From NCBI GenBank assembly GCA_963921795.1, contig OY997642.1:64070140-64134139 (forward strand): a DNA stretch of 64,000 bases, in the 5' to 3' direction. Shown in pieces: positions 10,387 through 21,596 of the stretch (positions within the stretch are counted from its first letter, which is position 1; each line of letters starts with the position of its first letter). This DNA is from Nannobrachium achirus. Lineage: Eukaryota > Chordata > Actinopteri > Myctophiformes > Myctophidae. The translations under genes were made by a program, and so were the position numbers. The notes under the pieces were generated by a model, which did not search any database, was not told the DNA's origin, and was given only the letters and a program-made list of their open reading frames with translations.

Positions 10387-11367
10387 CAAGCTGCACCTCG
10401 TTGTAAAGGTGACAAATGATAAAAATTATATAAAACACAATACCATTTGTTATTATTAAAGGGGAGATATAATTCATTATTAATATGTTCCCTTTCTTTT
10501 TGTGCTGAGTTTATATATATATAGACTCATTTCTGGTCCACGTTACACTGATAAAAACTAGATGCGCTCGCAGGTCGGTACCAAAATTAGCCAATGAAAC
10601 CAGCGCTCCCCAAAACAACAGGTTTGGGGATTGGTGGGAAAATGATTACATGATACAGTCAGCTGTGCATTTAGTCTCAATGTAGTAAACAAGAAATGGG
10701 TCTATGCCTCTCGGCCTGGCGGAGACAAAAAGTGCCCTCTAGAAAGATATGATCACCGGTCCGCGGGGTGGGGGCTCGCTGTCATCGTTCAGGAGTTGCT
10801 GTTGGAACTTTATATGTGATCGTACATTAGGCTACAGATCAAATTCACATCATCCACCACACACGGTCTCTGTGGCTGCGCAATTCACGGGACTGTCAAA
10901 AGCAGCAATGGATGTTCTTATTCATTTTCCTTCCACATACAGTATCTCTTTGAAAAATCGTTTTCTGCGCCCACTTGTATAAAAACAAAATATCACGACA
11001 TTGCAGAGCGTAGATGATGTTTGTGTTGCAGTGAGCAACATTGTGCCCAGAAAAGCGCTTCTCTGTTCAAGCAAACAAGAGCAAGTGCACAACGGCCGCA
11101 ACCATCCCACTAATTTTGAAAGGTAGGCCTACGCCACTACAATTCATAAACTGTCACAAAGTGCTGTCAGATGTTTTAATTCTGATTAAAATATATTGTG
11201 TGGAAATGCAAACCAACAGAGTAGGCTATTTCATAATTAGAGTTGCCATTCGTGAGTCCAATTGACTGAGTGGAGTGGACACATCAATAATGCGTGCGTT
11301 ATTGGTGGTTACAGTTATACAGTATATCTTGGCAATTTATGGCAAATCTAGCGTTTCATAGTTATAG

Positions 11368-11442
11368 AAAAATAGCAAATCTACAAGCTCACAACGCGGC
11401 ACTTTGCGCTGCGTTGTGAGACGGTAGATCATCAGCTATTTT
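11368..11442. repeat. 75-bp palindromic hairpin element, copy 1
   Basis: Near-complete inverted repeat: AATAGCAAATCTACAAGCTC pairs with the mirrored GTTGTGAG...TAGATCATCAGCTATT. It belongs to a family with at least nine members in this window. Confidence 0.8.
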
Positions 11443-12070
11443 CGATGACAAGCTTGCTTGACAGCCCACGGGGACTGGTAAAATCCTTACACACAGCTGA
11501 AAGAGACAAGATGCTTGCACAGCTGGCGAGGGTAACGTATCAGGCAGTTTAATTGCCTCTGCGCTGCTGGTAAATTGCATTTTCTAACAAGAAAAAAAAA
11601 AAACATAACCTCCAGGACGACGGGTCCCGGAGCCAATTCCCGGGAGGGAAATTATGTGCACTCTGCCCGGGAAGCCCGGATCCCGGGATCCCGGTATTAA
11701 ACCCTAACGTGAACATTAGAATAAACATTTGCAAAAGCAAGCAGTTGTCTACTCTCATGACCCATGTTGATAAGAGTATTAAAAACTTGAATGTTTTATG
11801 TAGATTTAGAACGGATAAACATATGCGATTAATTTGCGATTAATCATGATTAACTATGGACAATCATGCGATTAATCTGATTAAATATTTGGCTGTGGAT
11901 TGAACCCCAACCTCTCAGGGCAGACACTAAGGCTGTACCATTTCATAAAGTAAAAAATAGCAACTTGGAGTTCATACAGTACATGAAATGTGCAAATGAT
12001 GGTGCAATATGATGGTGCATGACCACTGAATATAAAGTAGTCTAAACCAAGAGTGTAGTTTATCTTTTAC

Positions 12071-12376
12071 CTGAACAGGTGAGTTCAACAGCCTTCTCAG
12101 ATGAGCAGGTGTTTCTAGTTGAGTCTGAGGTTCTACAGTCCTGGAGAACAGACTCACTGCCTTCACACTGGAACTCTTTGGTAAACATTGGAGCCTTCAC
12201 TCCTCCATAGAGCGTCCCCTGGAGGACTGAAGCAGTCCCACAGCCAAGCTCCCTACAGACAACCTCTGCATCCTGCTGGTCAAAGTCACCTTCACACACT
12301 GAGACCCACGACTGATCAGACTTCACCTCCACTCTGCCTGAACATAAACTGGTCCCATTCACCAATCTCACTGACT
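12071..12376 (-). CDS. SRCR gene L, exon B1 (eight-cysteine group B SRCR)
   Basis: A 306-nt phase 1-1 exon. The acceptor follows a poly-C tract (CCTCCAG) and the donor is CAG|GTAAAAG. It encodes a full group B SRCR domain with all eight cysteines (SLCSG, VSVC, VVCREL, GCG, FQC, QDC, NTC, LTCSG). It lies 234 bp downstream of exon A1, making an A-B exon pair. Its right-arm partner, 23,093-23,398, differs at about eight residues. Confidence 0.9.
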
Positions 12377-12380
12377 CTGG

Positions 12381-12421
12381 AGGGGGGGGTGGGGGGGGGG
12401 GGGGGGGGTTGGGGGGGGGGG
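12381..12421 (+). repeat. Poly-G tract (poly-C on the coding strand)
   Basis: An interrupted G run of about 40 nt. On the minus strand it forms the C-rich tract before the acceptor of exon B1. The right arm has the matching poly-C at 23,067-23,088. Confidence 0.95.
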
Positions 12422-12461
12422 ATCATCACATGTATGCATACACAGTATACAGACACAGTAT

Positions 12462-12462
<1 letters not shown>

Positions 12463-12504
<42 letters not shown>

Positions 12505-12507
12505 GGC

Positions 12508-12556
<49 letters not shown>
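12463..12556 (+). repeat. (CAGA)n microsatellite
   Basis: About 23 tetranucleotide units in the short A1-B1 intron. The right arm keeps only a few TGTC units at 22,995-23,010. Confidence 0.95.
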
Positions 12557-12609
12557 TGCAGACAAAATATGACAGCAAAACAGACAAAAAGCTAAAATAA
12601 TTGTATTAC

Positions 12610-12936
12610 CTGAACAGATCACTTCCAGTCTCTCAGACTTCTTTGCACTCCGCCAGAAACATTGTGTCCTCAGTGAAGGCTCAACACAGAGAACGTGATT
12701 AGAAAGCCACACTGCATTAGATGTCGATTTGGTAATTAATGTTGAAATAACAGAGCCACAGCCCAGCCGTCTACACACCACATCCGATGACTCCGGATTC
12801 CAGTACAGATAATGCACTGGTCTCCACACTCGCAGTTTCATCTCCAATGTGCCAGCACAGTGACTGGTTCCTCCTACCAACCTGAATGCAGGAGGCCGAC
12901 TGGTTCCTCCTACCAACCTGAATGCAGGAGGCCATT
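12610..12936 (-). CDS. SRCR gene L, exon A1 (six-cysteine SRCR, duplicated N-terminus)
   Basis: A 327-nt phase 1-1 exon. The acceptor is TCTGTACAG and the donor CAG|GTAATAC. It encodes a six-cysteine SRCR (TSHC, VVCRRLGC, VLC, QC, VICSG) lacking C2 and C7. The N-terminus carries an in-frame tandem duplication of 36 nt, repeating RPPAFRLVGGTS around 12,865-12,936. The right-arm partner (22,685-22,957) lacks this duplication and differs at many residues. It would be joined directly to the signal-peptide exon at 16,551-16,635. Confidence 0.85.
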
Positions 12937-13326
12937 CTGTACAGAAACATGAGTGTTAAATGTCAAGTATAAACTTATTTTCAATCTGGCCTAATGGAAA
13001 CCGTTTTCCTTGTGACATACTGTATCTTTGGGGGATGGATTTACATATTTATGTACCGTAATATTACATACATTTAAGATCCTATAAAGAACAAATCTGG
13101 GCTATCAAGTGTCTGCTGTCCCCAGTTAATGCTAGGTTTACACTCTTTTTCAAGGAGGAACGTCATGGCATATGGTTCCATTTGACACAATGGACAGAAG
13201 ATGAAGCAGCTAGTCATTATTTTTCATGTTCCACATGAATAATAATGTTCAAGTAGAACCAGGGGTGTGCTGTGGATTTTCTTTAGCTAGTGGAGCGGTC
13301 ACGTGCACGCTGAAATAACTTCTATA

Positions 13327-13393
13327 TTGATATAGAGTATTTAATATTGTGGGTTAATATTATTAACCCACAATATTAAATACTCTATATCAA
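13327..13393. repeat. Perfect 67-bp palindrome (33-bp arms, 1-nt centre)
   Basis: TTGATATAGAGTATTTAATA followed by TTGTGGGTTAATA is mirrored exactly around a single T. The right arm (about 21,466-21,502) has only one half. Confidence 0.95.
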
Positions 13394-13791
13394 ATTGTAT
13401 TCTATATTTAATTTCATAAAAGGGAACCCACATTTACTGCCATTTAAATATGCCTTTTTTGGGATCTCCCTGCCATAAGTCTCCATAGACTTCCATGTAA
13501 TTTATATTGCACAGATCATGCACAGTTCATGCACAGCACACCCCTGATCATGCACAGTTCATGCACTATGTTTGTGCAGGCTGTTCACAGCTTTCAAACA
13601 AAAAAATCAGATTGGAAATCCGTTCAGGCATTCTTGAGAAAATAGCCATTATGTTTTACATGTTATGTAAGCAAAGATGGCTGCCCTGTATGAAAGATGG
13701 GGTTGTATGGGGGTGGAACATGCAACATCGCGATTGAAATCATGTTTACTAGATTTAATGGGGTCCAAAAAAAATAAAAAATAAAAATATT

Positions 13792-13853
<62 letters not shown>

Positions 13854-14227
13854 AGTAAAAGTCGATTAAAGTCGCTTGGCAGGGAAGTCCATAGTGAGAT
13901 AGTTGATCTGAAAGTCGTTTGGCTTTAAGTGAGTTTTTAATATCATAATTAATGCATTTACCTCGCAGCTATCTCTGCAATTTAATTAGTTCATGAATCC
14001 ATCAGCCACTGTTATTCAACTATTTTGACTGCTTCAGAGTTCAAACAGAACTTCTCACTCCTACTAGGCTACAATATCAGGTCACACAATGGATGGACCA
14101 TTTATACGACTGGAACACAACCACTCTAAGCACTATAAACCATGGATTGACATCTATACCTACTGAACATTCAGAAACAGAGCTGCTACTTTTACATGCA
14201 TTTTACACGTGAGTCTTTATTTTTATC

Positions 14228-14230
<3 letters not shown>

Positions 14231-14277
<47 letters not shown>

Positions 14278-14650
14278 GACTTTATTAGAAGTTTGCATAG
14301 AAAAAGGTACAGTTTCATGACGGTACAGTTCACTGGTACAAGATCAACTAAAAGGAGATCCTGGAAAAGACTAAGCTTATTTCCGTAGGAAACCATTGAA
14401 GTATCTCATATAACATTGAATGACAGACGGATAGAACACAGTACTATGCAGTAGATATAGAAAATAAAGGAATTAAAAATAAAACAAACAGTGCAAAAAA
14501 TATACAGTAGGTAAATACAAAGAAGGGTCAGGGGAGGCTGGGCTAGGTTTGTTATTGCCAGTTGCGAATGGCTGCCGCCTGTAAGGGTTTTTTCAGGGCA
14601 ATTTTAAAGGATGCTAGGGAACCACACTCCTTTAAGGCCTTCTTATTCTA
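14231..14650 (-). mobile_element. 3' end of a CR1-like LINE (left arm copy)
   Basis: The sequence starts with (GATT)n and GAAGACTTTATTAGAAGTTT and closely matches the 3' UTR and last coding residues of the full element at 51,341-55,503. The body is truncated at about 14,650. The same remnant is at 19,958-20,333 in the right arm, so it was inserted before the inverted duplication. Confidence 0.85.
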
Positions 14651-14759
14651 TCTAAATTGTATTGAGGAAACACAATGCTGCTATTTGTTCCTAAAGCTTT
14701 ATACCCTGTATAGCCAAAATGACACAATGCGACATTGCTTTGTTTGCACAATGCTGTAC

Positions 14760-15536
14760 CCCCTCCAACTGTATTATGTTCCCGCTGTTAAACTGTTTTT
14801 ATTGTATTTTTGACACTTGCTTTGGCAATGTAAACGTAAGTTTTCTCAAAGTTCCTTTGAATTGAATTGATATGCATCAACCAGGTCAGACATTGCTGTT
14901 AATTCAGGCTGTGACTCTCAGCATTCATCTGATCGTCAGGTTTTGTTAGGTGCGAAAACAGCAACCAATCATCAAGGACTTTGATACACGAAAGAAGAAG
15001 AAGCCAATGGTGCATGTGCGAGCGTGCGCGCAGCTTCAAAGCTAGTGGAGCGGCGATCTATGTAGCTCCACAAGCAGCACACCCCTGCGTCGAACTGAAG
15101 GGAACTTTGAATTACACTTAGAACCTTGAGGTGTCCTTCCGCCCTCCACACACGGTCATTTGAAAGATCCCACAAAGCCAACATTTACAACCCACCAGGC
15201 ACTTTGACACATAGACATCAAAGGTGGCTTGAACCCCTGCCCTTTTATCCGTCTGTAAAAAGTGCCCTCTCAAGTGCATGTGTGGCGGAGAGAGTCGCAG
15301 CCCCAGCCTGAAGCCTCAAAAGTCTAGTATCTGCCCTTGTTCCATAGGGATGTCCCTTTGGAGTGATGGTTAAGATATTGGACATTCACGTGGGAGACCT
15401 GGGTTCGAAGCAGGGTGGGGAGGTTCAGATCACCTCCGTTACACATGAATGCAGTTTTTTACTATGGTGAAAGAAATACAAATGCCCTCTTTCCATGCCA
15501 TGAAGGCAGCATTCAAGAGAATTGCCTTGTCCAAAC
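14760..15536. mobile_element. 777-bp segment present only in the left arm, with tRNA-like part
   Basis: The right arm joins the flanking sequences directly (about 19,839). A clear target duplication was not seen, so either a left-arm insertion or a right-arm deletion is possible. 15,352-15,425 contains GATGGTTAAGATATTGG and CTGGGTTCGAAGC, resembling Pol III A and B boxes of a tRNA-derived SINE. Confidence 0.55.
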
Positions 15537-15803
15537 TCAAGCACTGCAAATACACACAACAAAGGCCTTTTTAGAAATGTCGGCCCCTGCCTCTCTAACA
15601 TTCTCTGCACGTCCCTGCAACCCACTCTGACTTGTCTTCCAGGAGGAGAGGAGTTCTCACCGGGAAAATCTCAATATGCTGACGTCCCATTAGTCCCACT
15701 AGTTAGGTTTAGGCATCAGGGACGTCACAAGGGGGGGAAAGTGGGACTGAGTTACCAGGCCCCAAGGTGGAGGGGCCTTAATTATTTTATACTTAAGCTA
15801 TTG

Positions 15804-15874
15804 AAAAATAGCAGATATACAAGCTCACAGCGCGGCACCGAGTGCCACACTGTGAGCTTGATCTGCTATGTTTT
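15804..15874. repeat. Palindromic hairpin element, copy 2
   Basis: AAAAATAGCAGATATACAAG...GAGCTTGATCTGCTATGTTTT. Its partner in the right arm is 19,497-19,570. Confidence 0.8.
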
Positions 15875-16120
15875 GAAAAGTCGTGAAAATGTGTGCAAAT
15901 CTTTGAATATATGTATTTTTAAAGCGAACATTCGTAACTAAAATGTTGCTTCTGGGGTGTCCCTGGAACTAAATATTTTGACATGGGGGTCCGTGGGCCA
16001 AATACATATCTTTTTGGGGGTCCTTCACATGAAAATGTTTGAGCACCACTGACATAGAACCATAGGTTTTTCTTAGAAGGATTTGAAATATTCAAAGACT
16101 TTTTTTTCACAATTTTTACA

Positions 16121-16191
16121 AAATTGCAGATCTACAAGCTCGCAGCACGGCACTCGGTGTTGTGCTGTGAGCTTGTTTATCTGCTATTTTT
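16121..16191. repeat. Palindromic hairpin element, copy 3
   Basis: AAATTGCAGATCTACAAGCT...GAGCTTGTTTATCTGCTATTT. Its partner in the right arm is 19,191-19,258. Confidence 0.8.
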
Positions 16192-16550
16192 CAATAGTTA
16201 AGGCACAAAATGGGAGTGGATCCTTGTACCCAGGGCCCAGAATTTGGTGCGACACCCCTGTTAGGCATCGTAGCATTCACCAGGTTAACATGTCGGCAGG
16301 TTAGCATTTCACCAGGTTCGCATTCACCAGCGTCGGACTAATGGGGCGTCGCACTATCGCACGTCGGAATAAAGCTTCAAGACTAGTTTGTGTCGACATT
16401 TAAGTCATAATAGCGATGGTTACAAATGAAACAACACAAAAAGAAGGGTCGTTTGTATGCGTTTTGGCAATTTGACATTAATTCTACGAAAAAAGAAAAC
16501 GTCTACAACACATGATCTAAATGTGCTCTCTAAATGGGAAACGTTCTTAC

Positions 16551-16635
16551 CTTCATCGCTGGCTAAGTTCGGAGTGTTCACCCATATTATGAGAAGGAGA
16601 CAGCAGTGCGTAATCACGTGCATTTTGTTCTTCAT
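16551..16635 (-). CDS. SRCR gene L, exon 1 (signal peptide)
   Basis: ATG at 16,635 opens 28 codons plus one base, then a canonical donor (GAAG|GTAAGAAC). The residues form a signal peptide: a short charged start (MKNKMH), a hydrophobic core (CCLLLIIW) and a likely cleavage region around NLAS. The exon ends in phase 1, matching the acceptor phase of every SRCR exon here, so it can splice to A1 at 12,936. All 85 nt are identical to 18,734-18,818 in the other arm. The mature protein would be secreted or exposed on the surface. Confidence 0.85.
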
Positions 16636-18733
16636 TCAGCAGTGCATTAGATCTTTGAAACGCTTCAATGAACGACACAGATCTGCTGTTGTCTCTCAGC
16701 ACTGGAGAGGGAGGGAATGAGTGAGTGACCCCGTGGACGTTACGCTATAAGCCATGAGGTTGTGACACAAGATGAAGTCAGACGTTTTGATTGGCTGAGG
16801 GTGTGTGTTTCACCACAAAGGCAGGGGCACAGTGGAGGAAACAGTATAGAAGTGACCTCCCTGTTTATGACACAAATAAATGGTAAATTCATATAATAGA
16901 ACTGTAGACTTTACATTGGGGACTGCATGGGGGACCACCCTGACAAGCACTTGTAGGAGTTGAAGCATTACATTGTTTGACTCGGTTCAACGGATACATT
17001 TTGTGAAAATAGGCAATCTAATCTAAGGTCCCATTTACACTGGCAGCCAAATCCAGCCTGAATCAGATCTGTGCCACATTCAGATTGGAATCCGATTGGT
17101 TTAAATGGTCACATGGTCACATGGAACAAATCAGATTCCAATCTGGATGTGACACTGATCTGAATCAGGCTGACTCTGAACCCCTAGTTGCTCCCGGTGA
17201 GCAGGTTGGTGCCTTGTATGGCTTCCTCCACCATCGGCGTATGAATGTGTGTGTGTAAATGTGTGAATGTAATGCACCTTGGAGCGCCTTGGATTAACGC
17301 CCCGTTTTCATAGAGCAAAACTTCTGGAAGTTTTTTCAAAAATGACAGCAATTTTGAAATTCACAGCATGTGAAAACGGCCACCTATTTTGTGTGCCGGA
17401 GGTTTTGGTGTCCGAAACGTGACGGAAAAATACCTAGTAATTTTTGCTGAAAGTACCGTGACAATACAAATTTCCCTCCAGTGAAAACGCATGCCGTGAA
17501 TTTGCCGTTTTTTTTTTTTTTGACAACCAGGTGCATGAAAGGAGCCAGTTAACAGTTTAAAACATTGTATCTGGGATTGAAAACGTGTAGTCTGACAATG
17601 AGTGGGGGTGGGATGAATCCCATTCATTGTCAACGGAGGTCACATGTTTTTTTTGTCGTTGCCGTGTCTCTTGGCCAAAAGAGCCCCCCCCCTCATTCTC
17701 AGACGATACGGAGAAGATGTCTCACACATCTGTGCCTCAATAGATCTAATGTTTGTAAACCTTGTTAATGGTACTGTTTTTATATGTATTGCATGGTGGA
17801 CGATGTGGTTGAACCTGACAGTACATGGACCCTCTGAACTTTATCTCATGTACGACGTGCTGACTCTCTTTCGCAACTTAATGTCTAACCTCATGTACAT
17901 ACATTATATCTGCTGCTTTGTGGACCTACTGACCTACTTTATGTCTAACCTCATGTTTACTGTACCAGATGGTCTATGCCATGTATGTATATATGTATTA
18001 TACATACAGTATATCATAGATTTATGCCTATCCTCATCATGTATTCTCTTGTAAATGGTGCATTTGTATAGCGCCTTAATCCAAGGCGCAGGTGCATTAC
18101 ATTCACACACACATTCATACACCGATGGCGGAGGAAACCATCCAAGGCACCAACCTGCTCACCGGGAGCAACTAGGGGTTCAGAGTCAGCCTGATTCAGA
18201 TCATTCTCACATCCAGATTTGAATCTGATTTGTTCCATGTGACCATACCGGTATGTGCCCTTTTAAACCAATTGGATTCCAATCTGAATGTGGCACAGAT
18301 CTGATTCAGGCTGGATTTGGCTGCCAGTGTAAATGGGGCCTTAGATTAGATTGCCTATTTTCACACAATGTATCCGTTGAACCGAGTCAAACAATGTAAT
18401 GCTTCAACTCCTACAAGTGCTTGTCAGGGTGGTTCCCCATGCAGTCCCTAATGTAAAGTCTACAGTTCTATTATATGAATTTAACATTTATTTGTGTCAT
18501 AAACAGGGAGGTCACTTCTCCTGTTTCCTCCACTGTGCCACTGTCTCTGTGGTGAAACATGACACTCCCTCAGCCAATCAAAACGTCTGACTTCATCTTG
18601 TGTCACAACCTCATGTCATATAGCGTAACGTCCATGGGGTCACTCACTCATTCCCTCCCTCTCCAGTGCTGGAGAGACAAGAGCAGATCTGTGTCGTTCA
18701 TTGAAGCGTTTCAAAGATCTAATGCACCGCTGA
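16636..18733. promoter_or_regulatory. Shared head-to-head 5' region of SRCR genes L and R
   Basis: The two start codons are 2.1 kb apart and point outwards, so this segment must hold both promoters. Mirror-image CCAAT boxes in CAGCCAATCAAAACGTCTGA lie about 155 bp upstream of each ATG (16,790-16,794 and 18,574-18,578). No TATA box was recognised. The outer ~660-770 bp on each side are near-identical mirror images. Confidence 0.7.
17297..18061. other. Unpaired spacer at the centre of the giant palindrome
   Basis: About 765 bp with no inverted partner, bounded by ACCTTGGAGCGCCTTGGATTAA and TAGCGCCTTAATCCAAGGCGC. It contains a poly-T run and a direct repeat (ATGTCTAACCTCATGT at about 17,881 and 17,941). 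No gene is recognised. Confidence 0.7.
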
Positions 18734-18818
18734 ATGAAGAACAAAATGCACGTGATTACGCACTGCTGTCTCCTTCTCATAATATGGGTGAACACTCCGA
18801 ACTTAGCCAGCGATGAAG
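18734..18818 (+). CDS. SRCR gene R, exon 1 (signal peptide)
   Basis: Plus-strand twin of the L exon: 28 codons plus one base and donor GAAG|GTAAGAAC, phase 1. The hydrophobic core CCLLLIIW gives a secretory signal. It would splice to the A1 exon at 22,685 across a 3.9-kb intron. The CCAAT box at 18,574 lies 156 bp upstream. The nucleotide sequence is identical to 16,551-16,635, whereas the first SRCR exons of the two genes have diverged. Confidence 0.85.
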
Positions 18819-19190
18819 GTAAGAACGTTTCCCATTTAGTGAGCACATTTAGATCATGTGTTGAAGATGTTTCTTTGTTTTCTTTTTTTTTTTCGTGGAA
18901 TTAATTTCAAATTGCCGAACGCATACAAATGACCCTTCTCTTTGTGTTGTTTCATTTTTAACCAGTCGCTATTATGACTTTAATGTCGACACAAACTAGT
19001 CTCGAAGCGTTATTCCAACGTGCGATAGTGCGACGCCCCATTAGTCCGACGCTGGTGAATGCGAACCTGGTGAAATGCTAACCTGCCGACATGTTAACCT
19101 GGTGAATGCTACGATGCCTAACAGGGGTGTCGCACCAAATTCTGGGCCCTGGGTACAAGGATCCACTCACATGTTGTGCCTTAACTATTG

Positions 19191-19258
19191 AAAAATAGCA
19201 GATATACAAGCTCACAGCACCGAGTGCCGTGCTGCAAGCTTGTAGATCTGCTATTTTT
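19191..19258. repeat. Palindromic hairpin element, copy 4
   Basis: AAAAATAGCAGATATACAAG...AGCTTGTAGATCTGCTATTT; partner of copy 3. Confidence 0.8.
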
Positions 19259-19496
19259 GAAAAATTGTGAAAATGTGAATATCCTTCTAAGGTTTTTTGA
19301 AAAACCTATGTTTCTATGTCAGTGGTGCTCAAACCTTTTCATGTGAAGGACCCCCAAAATGATATGTATTTGGCCCACGGAACCCCATGTCAAAATATTT
19401 AGTTCCAGGGACCCCCCAGAAGCTAAATTTTAGTAGGAATGTTCGCTTAAAAAATACATTTTATTAAAAGATTTGCTCACATTTTCACGACTTTTC

Positions 19497-19570
19497 AAAA
19501 CATAGCAGATCTACAAGCTCGCAGCGTGGCACTCGGTGCCGCGCTGAGAGCTTGTATATCTGCTATTTTT
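19497..19570. repeat. Palindromic hairpin element, copy 5
   Basis: AAAACATAGCAGATCTACAA...AGCTTGTATATCTGCTATTT; partner of copy 2. Confidence 0.8.
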
Positions 19571-19957
19571 CAATAGCTAAAGTATAAAATAATTAAGGCC
19601 CCTCCACCTTGGGGCCTGGTAACTCAGTCCCACTTTCCCCCCCTTGTGACGTCCCTGATGACTAAACCTAACTAGTGGGACTAATGGGAGTCAAAATATC
19701 GAGATTTCCCCCTTGAGTACTCCTCTCCTCCTGGAAGACGAGTCAGAGTGGGTTGCAGGCACGTGCAGAGAATGTTAGAGAGACAGGGACTGACATTTCT
19801 AAAAGGGCCTTTGTTTTTTGTATTTTCGGTGCTTGAGTACAGCATTGTGCAAACAAAGCAATGTCGCATTGTGTCATTTTGGCTATACAGGGTATAAAGC
19901 TTTAGGAACAAATAGCAGCATTGTGTTTCCTCAATACAATTTAGATAGAATAAGAAG

Positions 19958-20333
19958 GCCTTAAAGGCGTGCGGTTCCCTAGCATCCTTTAAAATTGCCC
20001 TGAAAAACCACTTACAGGCGGCAGCCGCTCGCAACTGGCAATAACATACCTAGCCCAGCCTCCCCTGACCCTTTTACCTACTGTATATTTTTTTGCACTG
20101 TTTATTTTATTTTTAATTACTTTTTTTTTTTTACTATATCTACTGCATAGTACTGTGTTCTATCCGTCTGTCATTCAATGTTATATGAGATACTTCAATG
20201 GTTTCCTGTGTAAATACGCTTAGTCTAGGATCTCCTTTTAGTTGACCTTGTACCAGTGAACTGTACCGTCATGAAGCTGTACCTTTTTCTATGCAAATTT
20301 CTAATAAAGTCTTCAATCAATCGATCAATCAAA
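19958..20333 (+). mobile_element. 3' end of a CR1-like LINE (right arm copy)
   Basis: Mirror of 14,231-14,650. It ends AATAAAGTCTTCAATCAATC, then ATCAATCAA, matching the 3' terminus of the full element at 51,341-55,503. Confidence 0.85.
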
Positions 20334-20405
20334 GAAAAAAATAAAGACTTGCATGTAAAATGCATGTAAAAGTAGCAGCTCTGTTTCTGTATGTTCAGTA
20401 GGTAT

Positions 20406-21201
20406 TAGCCTCGGAAACCCAGGCTTCTTTTGGCGATCGTAAGAAAAAGAAGCCTGGGCGATCGCGTTATGATCACTGTTGGAGGAAGTGTAGAATTTCC
20501 CTAACCAATCAGAGTGCAGAGAGCGTCGCACCGAATGTGTTGACGTCATGACGCAGCAGCGTTCTCTGTGCTGAGCAGAGGAGCGAGAAGCTAACCGCTG
20601 CAGCCTGCGGGAAGTCTGCACTGCAGACCCGGGTCTGCAGACCTGCGTCTGCAGACCTGCAGACCCAATACTACTTAGTGGGGCGACGGTGAGATTCGAT
20701 CTAGTGATCTCTGGCACTCAAGTCGGCGACACTATCCATTCAGCCATCAATGCTGATGTTTATCGTGGGCTTGCCCAGGCCTTACGGCCTGGGCATAAAT
20801 AGAACGATTGCATTCACCACGGCTTCGTAACTCGCGCGGCCGGCCCTGGCCCGCTCTTCGCGGCCACTCGCGCCTGCGGCGCTCGGGGGCGAAGAGCAGG
20901 ACCAAGGTCCGCTGGCCTTCGCGCCGCTTGCAATGTCGTGGACAATCGAGCGCCTCCGCAGGCTGCCACTGGGAGCAGTAGAGAGGTTGACCTGGGTCTG
21001 CAGTGCTGGGTCTGCAAACAGGTCTGCAGACTCTGCAAACAGGTCTGCAGACTCGCAGACGCCTTCCCGCAGGCTGCAGCCGTTACTACTTGAGAGGAGC
21101 AGAGGGGGAAGAGAACACATGCTATTAGCCAGAGACTCGTGGAGAGATTCGCTGCGCCCGCCCATCTGCCTACACAAACTGGTCCGTGTTAGGTTAGAGT
21201 G
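20406..21201 (-). mobile_element. 796-bp insertion with 9-bp target duplication
   Basis: Flanked by AGTAGGTAT at 20,397-20,405 and 21,202-21,210. The left arm has the empty site with a single copy (14,156-14,164, as ATACCTACT). The insert is GC-rich and carries repeated TCTGCAGACC motifs. On the minus strand at about 20,680-20,755 is a tRNA-like head with TGGCTGAATGG and GATCGAATCTC, so it may be a SINE-like composite. No coding frame is convincing and no terminal inverted repeat is clear. Confidence 0.8.
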
Positions 21202-21596
21202 AGTAGGTATAAATGTCAATCCATGGTTTGTAGTGCTTAGAGTGGTTGTTTTCCAGTCGTATAAATGGTCCATCCATTGTGTGACCTGATATTGTAGCCT
21301 AGTAGGTGTGAGAAGTTCTGTTTGAACTCTGAAGCAGTCAAAATAGTTGAATAACAGTGGCTGATGGATTCATGAACTAATTAAATTACAGAGATAGCTG
21401 CGAGGTAAATGCATAATTATGATATTAAGGTTCCCTATTATGAAATTAAATATAGAATACAATTTGATATAGAGTATTTAATATTGTGGGTTAATAAAGA
21501 AGTTAATTCAGCGTGCACGTGACGGCTCCACTAGCTAAAGAAAATCCACAGCACACCCCTGGTTCTACTTGAACATTATTATTCATGTGGAACCGA

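Larger units (their letters stand above)
9164..12070 (-). other. Gene L intron between exons B1 and A2
   Basis: An intron of about 3 kb. It holds (AT)n tracts at 9,314-9,364 and 9,858-9,908, a MITE at 9,918-10,386, unique sequence (10,390-11,360) and a hairpin element at 11,368-11,442. Most of it aligns with 23,399-28,800 in the right arm. 9,918-10,690 has no right-arm partner. Confidence 0.7.
12937..16550 (-). other. Gene L intron 1
   Basis: A 3.6-kb intron. It holds a perfect 67-bp palindrome (13,327-13,393), an (AT)n run (13,798-13,850), a LINE 3' end (14,231-14,650), a left-arm-only segment (14,760-15,536) and two hairpin elements. The rest is unique sequence shared with the right arm. 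Confidence 0.7.
7610..17296 (+). repeat. Left arm of the giant SRCR palindrome
   Basis: Read as reverse complement, this block is collinear with 18,062-43,165. Anchor pairs: 7,741-7,900 with 42,940-43,100; 8,520-8,640 with 41,290-41,410 plus 42,490-42,530; 9,285-9,320 with 28,670-28,710; 11,370-11,640 with 24,240-24,790; 13,020-13,080 with 22,540-22,600; 14,100-14,170 with 21,190-21,290; 15,800-15,900 with 19,470-19,575; 16,551-16,635 with 18,734-18,818; 17,161-17,290 with 18,062-18,190. Substitutions and private insertions show that the arms are old and diverged, which argues against an assembly fold-back. Confidence 0.9.
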
